Source: JACDCA01 sp963810305 (GTDB lineage Bacteria; Acidobacteriota; Vicinamibacteria; Vicinamibacterales; 2-12-FULL-66-21). Taken from it: DNA of 64,000 nt. Every line of letters begins with the position of its first letter. The first letter of the stretch is position 1. The notes beneath the pieces were generated by a model, which was not told where the DNA came from, searched no databases, and saw nothing but the letters and a program-made list of their open reading frames with translations. Where the stretch lies: NCBI GenBank assembly GCA_963810305.1, contig CAWEMY010000007.1, forward strand, positions 124,001 to 188,000, read 5' to 3'. This document shows positions 28,611-37,341 of the stretch, piece by piece. Made by a program: the position numbers and the translations under genes.

Positions 28611-28873
28611 CGGACTCGCAGGCGGAGGGAGGCGGGGCTGTGCAGACACGTTGCCCTGTATGGCAACGGCAGTGCCGCGACGGGGGTGCGTTCAGCCTGA
28701 CGACCGCAAGCACTCGTGGCTCCGGTGGTTAGGCGAACGGCGGTGCTGACGGCTGAGGCTAGGTTCGAGCGGACGACGAAGTTTCTGCGACGCTCACTCA
28801 GCGCGGTGTGCGAAGTTCTTCCAACGCACGACGCGAGACGATCACGGGTGCTCCGATATTATTCGTCTGTTCG
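28611..28873. other. Gap without a recognisable gene
   Basis: The 263 bases upstream of the helicase gene must hold its promoter, but no convincing -35/-10 pair or operator was found. A GGTTCGAG string near 28763 resembles a tRNA T-loop but has no matching stems. Confidence 0.4.
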
Positions 28874-31267
28874 TCACCGATCGACGGCACGCGCACGCGC
28901 CGGATGCGACATCCGGTCGCATACGTGAACCCCGATACGTGCACCGGCAGTGTCAGCCGCGCAGAGCAGCGCGATCGCTTCGTCCTGGTCTTCGTTCGCC
29001 TCGACCGGCTTGGGCCGCTCGGGTTTTGCCCACGATGTGATGGGCATCAATTTGAAGACACTGTCGATGCCGGTACCCGACACAACGGCGCGAAAATCCG
29101 CAAATGGCTCGTCCGGGATCTGCGGCGCAGGCCGCGCCTTCCGGGGCGGCTTCGCCGGCGCCGGCGCGGTGCTCGCGGCAATGGCCGGTGGCGTTCCGGG
29201 CTTCGCCGCTACCACCAGCGCCGTGGTCTTCGCCTTACGCTCCTTCTGACGTTTCGGCCGCCGTTCCGCCGCGGCGGTTTCTTCCTTCTCGCGAATGGCG
29301 CGGTCGCGTTCCGCATTCTGTTCCGCCGCGATGCGACGGAGCTCGTCGGCTTCTCGTACGCGCTCGGCTGCCTGCTCGGCCGCGACGCGCCGCTGTTCCG
29401 CTTCGGCACGCTCCCGGGCGGCTGGCTGCTGTCCGCTGCCAGACGGCGCTGTTGCCGCTTCATCACGAGCCCGAGCGGTTGCCGCCTCGGCGGCTATACG
29501 CAGCCGTTCCGCTTCTTCACGTCCTCGCGCAGCCGCCGCTTCTGCGGCGATGCGCTGCTGTTCGGCCGCCTGCCGCTCCCGCTCGGCCTGGCGGGCCCGC
29601 TCCGCGGCAGCTTCCGCCTCGCGCATCAGTTGCTCACGCTGCGCCGTGTGCTCGGCTTCGAGTCGCCGGCGTTCCTGTTCGAGCCGTTCGCGATCCGATT
29701 GCCGCGCGCGCTCGACGGCTTCCTCCGTCTCACGCTTCAGTCGCTCGCGTGCGGCGGCTTCCTCCGCCTGCCGGGCGCGTGCCGCCGCGGCTTCCGCTTC
29801 GCGCAAGAGGCGCTCGCGCTCGGCGGCCTGCTCGGCCTGCAGGCGGAGCTGTTCCTGCTGGTGGCGTTCACGCTCCGCAACCCTGGCTCGCTCGGCGGCT
29901 TCTTCGGTCTCGCGAACCAGCCGCTCGCGCTCGGCCGCCTCGGCCTCCTGCCGCAGCCGCATCTCCTTCTGCAGCCGTTCACGCTCGGCCTGCATCCGCT
30001 CGCGTTCGGCTTGCGCGGTGCGCTCGGCGACGAGAGCGGCTTCGCGCAGCAATCGCTCACGTTCGGCGGCTTCTTCGGCCCGAAGCCGCTGCTGTTCCTC
30101 TTCGAACTGCTTGCGCGCTTCTTCAATCTCTCGCTGTGCTGCGGCTTCCGCCTCGCGCAACAGCCGCTCGCGCTCGGCGGCCGCCTCCATTTCGAGTCGG
30201 CGCCGCTCCTCCTCGGCTCGCTGGCGTTCCTGCTCACGGGCGCGCTCGGCCGCGAGTTCCGCTTCCTTCATCAGGCGCTCGCGCTCGGCGGCTTCTTCCT
30301 GCCGCACCCGGCGCTGCTCTTCCTCGAACTGCCGGCGCGCCTCTTCTATCTCCCGCTGCGCCGCGGCTTCAGCCTCACGCAGCAACCGCTCGCGCTCGGC
30401 CGCCGCCTCAATTTCCAGTGGCGACGCTCCTCCTCCGCTCGCAGCCGCTCCTCTTCGCGACGCGGGCGAGGGCGGCTTCCGCCCGGCCGCCGCCTCATTC
30501 TCCTCGTTGCGTCTGCGCTCGTCTTCCGCCTGGCTGCGCGCCGCTTCTTCGTCGAGCCGCACCCGCTCGCGTTCGCGTTCGCGAGTTTCCTCCTCGCGCA
30601 GGCGCTCGCGCTCCAGCTCATGGCGCAGGCGCTCGAGTTCCTCTTCCTGCGCCTCGTGGCGCAACTGGTCGAGCCTCGACGAATCAGGCTCGGCCGGAGG
30701 CGGCGGCGACGGGGGGGACGCGGGAGCGGAGACCGGTGCTGCCTCGGCTGTCTCTCGGGGCTTCCAGGTAAAGGCGTCGACTGGACTCTGAGGTGTCTCT
30801 GCTGCGGGCGGCTGTCCGCCGAGCGGCACCAGGGCGTGAGCCCGCGCCGCCACTTCGATCTTGGCTTCCTCCGCTCTAAGGACGTAGGCGCGGATCTCTC
30901 CCGCGTACACCGAGGGATCGCAGGCCGAGAAAACCTCCTGCTGTTTCTGTTTGCGGCGGAACCGCCCGAACAGCCCAGTACCGGCGTTCTGCTCCTCGCG
31001 GCCGGCTGCCGCCATCATCGGGATGTTGTGCGTCTGCACGTGCTCGGTCCCTTCGACCATTCGCAGGTGCTTCAGCAGGTCTTCTTCGTCACGCGGCGAG
31101 AGCAGCGACGACAGGAGCAGGACGTCCGGCACCCGCGCTGAGATCGCGGCGATGGCGGCGTCGCGCGAATCCACGATCTGAAGCTCCGCCTGTACCTCTT
31201 TTCGAATGAGGTCGCCGAGAAGGGTCGCCTGCTGGTGGTCTGATTCGAGCGCGAGTATGAGCGCCAA
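28874..31267 (-). CDS. Pseudo-receiver domain protein with a very long coiled coil
   Basis: 797 residues. Residues 1-120 look like a response-regulator receiver fold (MALILALESDHQQA, then VPDVLLLSSLLSPRDE), but the phosphoacceptor Asp position is Leu/Ser, so it is probably an unphosphorylated pseudo-receiver. A Pro/Ala-rich linker (about 150-200) follows. Residues about 205-670 are an unbroken charged coiled coil of repeats such as AAERERLLREAEAAAQREIE and EEARRQFEEEQRRV. The C-terminal 100 residues are basic, then a small globular part. No signal peptide. It is transcribed away from the Tad pilus operon with a small membrane protein upstream (3-base gap). A cytoplasmic scaffold or localisation factor for the pilus machine is my inference. 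Large antisense frames over it are artefacts of its Arg/Glu-rich repeats. Confidence 0.75.
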   Translation of the reverse strand: MALILALESDHQQATLLGDLIRKEVQAELQIVDSRDAAIAAISARVPDVLLLSSLLSPRDEEDLLKHLRMVEGTEHVQTHNIPMMAAAGREEQNAGTGLFGRFRRKQKQQEVFSACDPSVYAGEIRAYVLRAEEAKIEVAARAHALVPLGGQPPAAETPQSPVDAFTWKPRETAEAAPVSAPASPPSPPPPAEPDSSRLDQLRHEAQEEELERLRHELERERLREEETRERERERVRLDEEAARSQAEDERRRNEENEAAAGRKPPSPASRRGAAASGGGASPLEIEAAAERERLLREAEAAAQREIEEARRQFEEEQRRVRQEEAAERERLMKEAELAAERAREQERQRAEEERRRLEMEAAAERERLLREAEAAAQREIEEARKQFEEEQQRLRAEEAAERERLLREAALVAERTAQAERERMQAERERLQKEMRLRQEAEAAERERLVRETEEAAERARVAERERHQQEQLRLQAEQAAERERLLREAEAAAARARQAEEAAARERLKRETEEAVERARQSDRERLEQERRRLEAEHTAQREQLMREAEAAAERARQAERERQAAEQQRIAAEAAAARGREEAERLRIAAEAATARARDEAATAPSGSGQQPAARERAEAEQRRVAAEQAAERVREADELRRIAAEQNAERDRAIREKEETAAAERRPKRQKERKAKTTALVVAAKPGTPPAIAASTAPAPAKPPRKARPAPQIPDEPFADFRAVVSGTGIDSVFKLMPITSWAKPERPKPVEANEDQDEAIALLCAADTAGARIGVHVCDRMSHPARARAVDR

Positions 31268-31270
31268 GCG

Positions 31271-31555
31271 TTATGTCCTCACCATGAACAGGAAGAGCAC
31301 ACCGCCGACCGTGGCGAACAGCACCATCGGCGCGTTCTCGATGCTCTGATATCGCACCGCGGTCGAGACCGTGTCGATCAGCTCCGAGGCACGGTTGGCG
31401 AGTGATCCAACGTTCTGCCCGCTCGCCATCAGTTCCGACACCTTGTCGTGCACGCGCGGATCGATCGAGGCCAGCGACAGGAGCAGGGCCACGAAGATCG
31501 CCAGCGACGCCAGTGCCTGCGGCAGGCTCGGCGGAAAGCGAAAGACAAACTTCAT
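31271..31555 (-). CDS. Small two-helix membrane protein, unknown function
   Basis: 94 residues from ATG 31555, preceded by an AGGAG ribosome site at a good distance (about 31561-31565). The first hydrophobic segment is residues 12-30 and the second 75-92, with a helical, mildly amphipathic part between (SELMASGQNVGSLANRASELI). It is followed after three bases by the pseudo-receiver/coiled-coil gene, so the two are one operon. No family recognised. An inner-membrane partner for the coiled-coil protein is a reasonable guess. Confidence 0.6.
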   Translation of the reverse strand: MKFVFRFPPSLPQALASLAIFVALLLSLASIDPRVHDKVSELMASGQNVGSLANRASELIDTVSTAVRYQSIENAPMVLFATVGGVLFLFMVRT

Positions 31556-32054
31556 GATCTGGCTCCTGTCCCCATTGCGTGTTTCGGTTGATCCGGGCCC
31601 GCCGCCTGCACATAGAAGGTAGTGCCGCCTGGCGGCTGCGCCTCGCGACGCGCATCGCAAGCGCCGTACCGCCAGACCATTTTGAAAAACACGCCGGAAA
31701 ACCCGCACATCTTTCAAGCATTCTCAGAAATTGCGCGCACCGACGAGCACGTGCTCCGGCGAACCGCAACGGACCAATTTCGCATTGTGCGTTACGAAAC
31801 TGACAACCCTGACCCGTCGCGGACGCCTCGCTGACCGGGGACCAATTGCGCGCCGCCGCCGGCGATCAACAGCAATGAAGAGAGCCACTTGCGAGTGCAT
31901 CAAGAGGCCTCGGGCTCATGCGTGGCATACCCGTTGCGATTGGTTCCGCCGTGCCGCGGCAAGTCGTCGGGCACGCAATCAAACGAACTGCGGCGCAGCC
32001 GCAGAACTCAGCACCGCGGCTGCGGTGCCACTCACACATCCGAAGGAGGATGGC
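31556..32054. other. 500-base divergent regulatory region of the pilus locus
   Basis: No protein-coding signal was found between the divergent starts of the small membrane protein and the first pilin. The right half contains a sigma-54 promoter match (31923-31938). The transcript leader from there to the pilin start is about 105 bases and includes the palindromic GCTGCGGTGCC-type stretch near 32012-32030. No promoter was resolved for the leftward operon. Confidence 0.5.
31923..31938 (+). promoter_or_regulatory. Sigma-54 (-24/-12) promoter for the Flp pilin genes
   Basis: TGGCATACCCGTTGCG matches the sigma-54 consensus TGGCAYR-N4-TTGC with exact spacing of the GG and GC doublets. It lies 117 bases upstream of the first pilin ATG on the coding strand. 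The NtrC-type activator gene at 45016-46398 is a candidate partner. Confidence 0.65.
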
Positions 32055-32237
32055 ATGTCGAAGCTCGTCGCATTCGTGAACAAACTGAAGCGCAACGAAG
32101 AAGGCCAGGACCTGCTCGAGTACGCGTTGCTCGTCGCTCTGATCGCGCTCGTCGCGATCACCGCAGTGACGGCGGCCGGCGGAGCGGTGGACGGGATCTT
32201 CACGGCGATCGCCGGCGCACTCGCCGGCGCGGCGTAG
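32055..32237 (+). CDS. flp: Flp/Fap-type pilin 1
   Basis: 60 residues, typical for Flp pilins. A short basic leader ends before the mature-type sequence EEGQDLLEYALLVALIALVA. The Glu after the cleaved Gly and the Glu-Tyr pair are the Flp signatures, followed by a hydrophobic helix and a small Ala/Gly-rich tail. A strong ribosome site AAGGAGG (32043-32049) precedes the ATG. It is the probable major pilin of a Tad pilus, processed by the prepilin peptidase encoded two genes downstream. Confidence 0.9.
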   Translation: MSKLVAFVNKLKRNEEGQDLLEYALLVALIALVAITAVTAAGGAVDGIFTAIAGALAGAA

Positions 32238-32312
32238 TTCTCGCGTTCGGTGCCGGGTGCCGCTGTCCGCGGCACCCGGCGTTCTTGCACTCGAATTTTT
32301 GAAGAGGATGCC

Positions 32313-32489
32313 ATGCAGCTCGCAGTCGCCCTAGTCACCACTCTTCCGCGTAACGACGAAGGCCAGGATCTGCTCGAGTACGGAATGCTCATGTCGCTGA
32401 TCGCGATCGTCGCCATGACCGCGGTCTCGTCGCTGGGCAACGCGATCCTGTCGATCTTCTGGTCGGCGATCGCCGCGGCCAGTGTCTAA
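32313..32489 (+). CDS. Flp/Fap-type pilin 2
   Basis: 58 residues with the same processing and helix motif (NDEGQDLLEYGMLMSLIAIVAM) but a different C-terminal half (AILSIFWSAIAAASV). It has a weaker ribosome site (GAAGAGG) than pilin 1 and overlaps the prepilin peptidase GTG by 8 bases. It may be a minor or alternative pilin. Confidence 0.85.
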   Translation: MQLAVALVTTLPRNDEGQDLLEYGMLMSLIAIVAMTAVSSLGNAILSIFWSAIAAASV

Positions 32490-32984
32490 CGTCGCGCTCG
32501 GAGTGCTCGCCGCCGGACTGGTGGCGGCAACGGTGATCGACCTGAAGACGCGGCGGATACCAAATGTTCTGACCGGGGGAATGATCGCCCTCGGCCTGAT
32601 CCTCGCCGCGACGGGAGCGAGCGGCATCTCGGTGCCGGCATCGCTCATGGGATTTTGTCTCGGGCTCGCTGTTGATGATGCCGGGCTACATGCTCGGCGC
32701 CACCGGCGGCCGGAGACGTGAAGTTGATGGCGGCGGTCGGCGCGCTGATCGGCCCGGTGCTGGTGATCAACGCGTTTCTCGGGACGGCGATCGCCGGCGG
32801 AGTGCTCGCGGTCATCGTCGCCGCCAGGCGGAAGCGTCTCGGCGCCACGCTGGCTCAGACCGGCAGATTCGTGACCGCGCCGGGGCAGGTGCCGAAGGAG
32901 ATACAGGCAGCAACCAGGGCGAGCCGATTCGCCTACGGGCCGGCGATTGCCGCCGGAACGATTATCGCGGTGTTGATCAGATGA
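32482..32984 (+). CDS. Prepilin peptidase, TadV/CpaA type (two frameshifts)
   Basis: About 166 residues once two extra bases (near 32668 and 32711) are removed. The two catalytic aspartates of the A24 family are visible: VIDLKTRRIPN near the N-terminus, and the Gly-Gly-Gly-Asp-Val-Lys motif, rebuilt across the second frame change. About five membrane helices. It starts at GTG 32482, overlapping pilin 2. It cleaves the Flp leader peptides at the cytoplasmic face. Both breaks fall in conserved motifs with perfect continuation, so they are likely sequence errors. Confidence 0.78.
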
Positions 32985-32994
32985 GAGGACGCAC

Positions 32995-33424
32995 ATGTTG
33001 AAGAGATTCAGGAACCAGCGCGGCGCGGCGCTGCTCGAGACCGCGATCACGCTTCCGCTCGTGCTGCTGGTGTGCGTGTCGATCTTCGAGTTCGGACGCG
33101 CCTTTCAGACCTGGCAGGTGCTCACCAACGCCGCCCGCGAGGGCGCGCGCGTGTCGGTCCTGCCCGATTCGACCGACGCCGATGTCACCGACGCGGTCCG
33201 CAACTACATGAAGGGCGGCAAGCTGCCCAAGTGGAGCTCGGCGACCGTCACCCTCGAGCGGTCGGTTCCCTTCGGGCCCAACACCGCGTCCGCGATCACC
33301 GTCGACTTACGCCTTCGACTTCACGGTGCTGAACCCGGTCGTCAAGCTCGTGAAAAGCAGCTCCAACCTCGGGCAGGGCACGACCAACATGTCTTCATCC
33401 GCGCTGATGCGGAACGAAAGCTAG
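32995..33424 (+). CDS. TadE-like pseudopilin (one frameshift)
   Basis: About 142 residues after removing one extra T at 33307-33308. The N-terminus RNQRGAALLETAITLPLVLL is the TadE/TadF processing and membrane-helix motif (Gly, then Glu at +5). It is followed by FGRAFQTWQVLTNAAREGAR, the hallmark of this family. The restored C-terminus reads through to the TAG at 33422. TadE is a minor pseudopilin of Tad pili. The extra base converts TAC GCC into a T pair. Confidence 0.82.
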
Positions 33425-33434
33425 GGGATTTCAC

Positions 33435-34300
33435 ATGCGCAATCGAATCTTCGCCGTCATCGCCATCGCAGTGCTCGCCGGCGGCGGGCTGGCGTACGGC
33501 ACCTACAACCTGATGCAGCAGTCCGGGTCGACCACGACGGTCGCCGCGCCGACGCAGCCGGTCGTCGTGGCCGCGGTCGATCTGACCCTGGGCACCGCGC
33601 TCAAGAAGGAAGATCTGACCACCCTCAATTTTCCTGAGGGCACGGCGCCAGAGGGTTCCTTCTCGAAGCCCGACGAACTGCTCGAGCGCGGCCTGATCGT
33701 GCCGGTCGTGAAGAACGAGCCGATCCTCGCCGCGAAGCTCGCGCCGAAGGAAGCCGGCGCCGGCCTGCCGCCGGTCATCCCCGAGGGCATGCGCGCCGTG
33801 TCGGTCCGCGTCAACGAAGTGGTCGGCGTCGCCGGTTACGTGCTGCCGGGCACGCGGGTGGACGTCGTGGCCACCGCCAGCCCGACGAGCGACACCGCGC
33901 AGATGACCTCGAAGGTCGTTCTCTCGAACATGCAGGTGCTCACCGCCGGCACGCGCCTGGAGCAGGACCAGAAGGACGGCAAGCCGATGCAGGTGACGGT
34001 CGTGACCCTGCTGGTCACGCCGGAACAGTCCGAGCGGCTCGCGCTGGCCAGCACCGAAGGCAAGATTCACCTCGCGCTGCGCAATCCGCTCGACACCAGC
34101 GCTCCCTCGACGCCAGGAATTCGTACGGCCGGTCTCCTCGGTGGCGCGGCGCCGCTCCGCCCGCCTCTCGCGCGGCGTCATCGTCGGCGCCGCGTAAAGC
34201 GCGTCCCCAGCCAGAAGTAGCGACGATGCCGGTAATGGTGGCGCAGCCGACCGTGGAAATCATCCGCGGCGACAAGCGCACGACAGAAATCATCAAGTAG
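33435..34300 (+). CDS. cpaB: CpaB/RcpC-family pilus assembly protein (one frameshift)
   Basis: About 288 residues if one missing base near 34145-34152 is supplied. An N-terminal membrane anchor (residues 5-25) precedes an SAF domain (VVVAAVDLTLGTALKKEDL) and the RcpC-type segment VPEGMRAVSVRVNEVVGVAGYVLPGTRVDVV-like core (Pro-Glu-Gly-Met-Arg-Ala). The restored C-terminus carries VEIIRGDKRTTEII, the conserved RcpC ending. It helps link the secretin to the periplasm in Tad pili. It starts 10 bases after TadE. Confidence 0.85.
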
Positions 34301-34329
34301 CTGGAACGCAAATGCGGAGGAGTAGACAC

Positions 34330-36097
34330 ATGACCCGGAAATTCACGTCGGCTGTAGCCGGCCTCATCCTTGTGATCCTCGTGGCCGGACCCGAAGCACG
34401 GCAGCAGGCGCCGGCGTTCGGACCCGGCGTGGCAGTCAGCGCCCCGCGCGACGACGCGGCAGCGCCGACCACGCAGGTGAAACTGCTGGTCGGCCGGTCG
34501 ACGATCCTCGACATTGGCGGCACCATCACCCGCGTGTCGCTGACCGTGCCGGACATTGCCGACGCGATGGTGACCGCGCCGACGCAGCTGCTCATCCACG
34601 GCAAGCAGCCGGGCACGATCTCGATGTTCGTGTGGGACAAGATGGGCGCGATCAAGACCTACGAGGTCGTGGTCCGCCGCGATCTCAGCGCCCTCGTCGA
34701 GCACGTCAAGCAGCTCTTCCCCGGAGAAGCGATCAGCGTCGCCGGCAGCGGCAAGGACGTCGTGCTCTCCGGCACCGTGACCAGCAAGTACGTCATCGAC
34801 AAGGCCGCGGACGTCGCCGGCGGCTACGTCGAGAAGAAGGAAAACGTCGTCAACCTGCTCAAGCAGCAGGAGGGTGTCGCGTCGAACCAGGTGCTGCTCC
34901 GCGTCCGTTTCGCGGAGGTCAGCCGCAACGCGCTGCAGGAAGTCGGCGCCGGGTTCTTCAGCGACGGCAAGAACGACCTGTTCGGCCGCGCGACGACGCA
35001 ACAGTTCCAGGCGCCCCATTTCGACCTCAATCAGCCGAGCGCGGCGCTGGGCGACACGCTCGTGTTCAGCGATTACCTGAATCTGTTCCTGTTCGACGCG
35101 AAGAACAAGGTCGGTGCGGTCGTCAAGGCGCTGCAGACGCGCGGCGTCTTCCAGAGCCTCGCCGAGCCGAATCTGATCGCGATGAACGGCAAGGAGGCCA
35201 GCTTCCTCGCCGGCGGAGAGTTCCCCTATCCGGTGCCGCAGGGGCAGTTCGGCAGCTTCACGATCCACTTCAAGGAGTACGGCGTTCGACTGAGCTTCAC
35301 GCCGACCGTGCTCGGCGGCGATCTGATCAACCTGAAGATCAAGCCGGAAGTCAGCTCTCTCGATTTCAACAACGCGGTCGTCCTCGAGGGCTTCCGCATC
35401 CCGGCGCTGACCTCGCGCCGCGCCGAGACCGAAGTGGAGCTCCGCGACGGCCAGACGTTCGCCATCGCCGGTCTGCTCAACAACACCGCGCTGTCTTCAA
35501 TGCGCAAGATTCCCGGCCTGGGAGATATCCCGATTCTCGGGTATCTGTTCAAGAGCAAGGCCTACACGAAGGATCAGACCGAGCTGGTCGTGATGGTCAC
35601 GCCGACGATCGTGCGCCGCGACTCCACCGGTGTTTCACCCGGTCTGCCGTCGCTGGTCGAGCCGTACCTCGGACCGAACGAGAAGCCGATCGTCCCGCCG
35701 GCGCCGTATGTCGGATCGCCGCATCCTCAGTCGAAGCCCGGTGGCCGCGGCGGCGACGACGCGCCACAGGCGCAGCCGATGCCCGAAACGGTAGCGACGA
35801 CGCCGATCCAGGCTGCCGGCCCCGCTGCCCGTCGTCGACAAGAAGGCGATGGAGGCGGAGAAGAAGGCCCAGAAGAAGGCGGCCGAAGCAGCGGAGAAGC
35901 AGCGCGTCGCCGATGAGAAGCAGCAGGCCGAGACGGCGAAGCGTCAGGCGGAAGCCGACAAGGTTGCGGCGAAGAAGGCGGAGAAGCTCGAGAAGGAGCG
36001 CGCCAAACAGCAGGCCGAGGCGGACAAGAAGGCTGAAGAGGCGCGCAAGAAATCATCAGGGAAGACCGACCAGACAAAGCAGACCGGAGGTCAGTAA
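34330..36097 (+). CDS. Tad secretin (RcpA/CpaC) with a TolA-like charged tail (one frameshift)
   Basis: About 588 residues. ATG 34330 was chosen over 34312 because GGAGGAG (34316-34322) sits seven bases upstream. A signal peptide (residues 1-25) is followed by the pilus-specific BON-like N-domain (VGRSTILDIGGTITRVS) and the secretin domain (VPQGQFGSFTIHFKEYGVRL, SRRAETEVELRDGQTFAIAGLL, PGLGDIPILGYLF). After a Pro-rich linker the frame shifts at a CCCC run (35820-35823). The other frame then encodes about 90 residues of Lys/Glu/Ala-rich helix (MEAEKKAQKKAAEAAEKQR), like TolA domain II. It forms the outer-membrane pore of the pilus. The tail is unusual for secretins. Confidence 0.83.
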
Positions 36098-37286
36098 TGA
36101 ACCGACTGCGACGCGTCCGACACGACCAATCGGGGATGAGCTACGTGTTCATCGGCATGGGCATGATGGCCTTTCTGAGCGCCACCATGCTGGCGATCGA
36201 CGTCGGCATGCTGATGACGTCGCGTAGCCAGGCGCAGAACTCCGCGGACGCCGGCGCTCTCGCCGGCGCCACCGCGCTGGTCTTCAACAGCTACACCGAC
36301 CGGTCGACGGGCGGACCCGCGGTGACCGGGGCGCGCAACGCGGCGCAGGCGAACAAGGTCATGGGCACTGGCGTGTCGGTTCTGCCCACCGACGTCACGT
36401 TCCCTCCCAATCCCAGCTCCGGCCTGTTCAACCGCGTCAAGGTGGACGTCTTCCGAACCACGGCGCGCGGCAACCCGGTGTCGACGCTGATCGCCAGATT
36501 CTTCGGAATCCAGACCGCCGACATCGGCGCCACTGCGACCGCCGAGGCCTCCCCGTCGAATGCGATGACCTGCGTCAAACCGTTCACGATCCCCGACAAG
36601 TGGACCGAGAAGCAGACCCCGGGCTGGGACATGAACGACACCTTCGAAATCTACGACAAGCATGGCAACCCGCTGGCGAACCCGGACATCTATGTTCCGG
36701 CCGGCCAGCCGGGATACACCGGCTACAGCATGATCGCGGACAAAGGCCACGCTGCTCATGATCCGCGCCGGCACCGGCAACAACCTCGAGCCGAGCTTCT
36801 ATTTTTCGATCGCGATCGGCGGCATCACCGGCGGCGCAGGAGTATCGCTGGAATATCGCCAACTGCAACACCACGATGATGCACTTCGGCGATCTGTTGG
36901 TCATGGAGCCTGGCAACATGGTCGGACCGACGACGCAGGGTGTGCAGGATCTGTACAACCTGGATCCGACCGCGTACTGGGACACCAGCTGCCAATGCGC
37001 CAAGAGCCCGATGAAGAAGAGCCCGCGCGTATTCCCGATCCCGATCTACGACCCGATCTACTGGGCTGAAGGCAAGCGGCAGGGACGTACTACGGATCTG
37101 AAGGTGGCCAACTGGATCGGCTTCTTTCTGGACGACATCCAGGGCAACAACATCTACGGGCGGATCACCCCGATCAAGGGACTGCTCGACGGCGCCGCGG
37201 GTCCCGCTCCGGACGGAGCGTTCCCGCAGGTCGATTCGACTGGTGAAGTAGGAGCCGTCAGCTCTCAGCCGTCAGCTTTCAGCTGA
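36097..37286 (+). CDS. TadG-like pilus protein (two frameshifts)
   Basis: About 395 residues after removing two extra bases (36747-36748 and 36839-36840). The N-terminus RHDQSGMSYVFIGMGMMAFLSATMLAIDVGMLM is a TadG-type membrane segment with a GlyMet cleavage-like site, followed by RSQAQNSADAGALAGATAL, the best-known TadG signature. The middle and C-terminal parts (TTMMHFGDLLVMEPGNMVGP; Cys-x-Cys near 37000) are periplasmic. ATG overlaps the secretin stop (TAATG). The last codons run into a heptamer array, so the C-terminal tail is repeat-derived. Confidence 0.8.
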
Positions 37287-37336
37287 CCAACTGACCTGAC
37301 GGGTGGCACAACTGATAGCTGAAAGCTGATAGCGAC
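37256..37336. repeat. CAGCTNT heptamer array, palindromic
   Basis: Period-7 units (CAGCTCT, CAGCCGT, CAGCTTT, CAGCTGA) cover the 3' end of tadG. After a spacer, complementary units (AGCTGAAAGCTGAT) follow just before tadZ. The arms can pair. Confidence 0.7.
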
Positions 37337-37341
37337 AAGAC

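Noticed and set aside
28755..28790. Possible tRNA T-loop (GGTTCGAG)
   Set aside because: Flanking bases do not pair as a T-stem, and no acceptor, D or anticodon arms could be built.
28808..31141. A 777-residue plus-strand frame opposite the coiled-coil gene, with two other long plus-strand frames
   Set aside because: They are Leu/Arg-rich mirror images of the Glu/Ala/Arg repeats. They have no domain, no ribosome site and no family resemblance. The minus-strand protein has a coherent receiver, linker and coiled-coil layout.
32672..33001. Independent small genes between the second pilin and TadE
   Set aside because: They are the middle and end of one prepilin peptidase split by two extra bases; the catalytic Gly-Gly-Gly-Asp motif spans the break.
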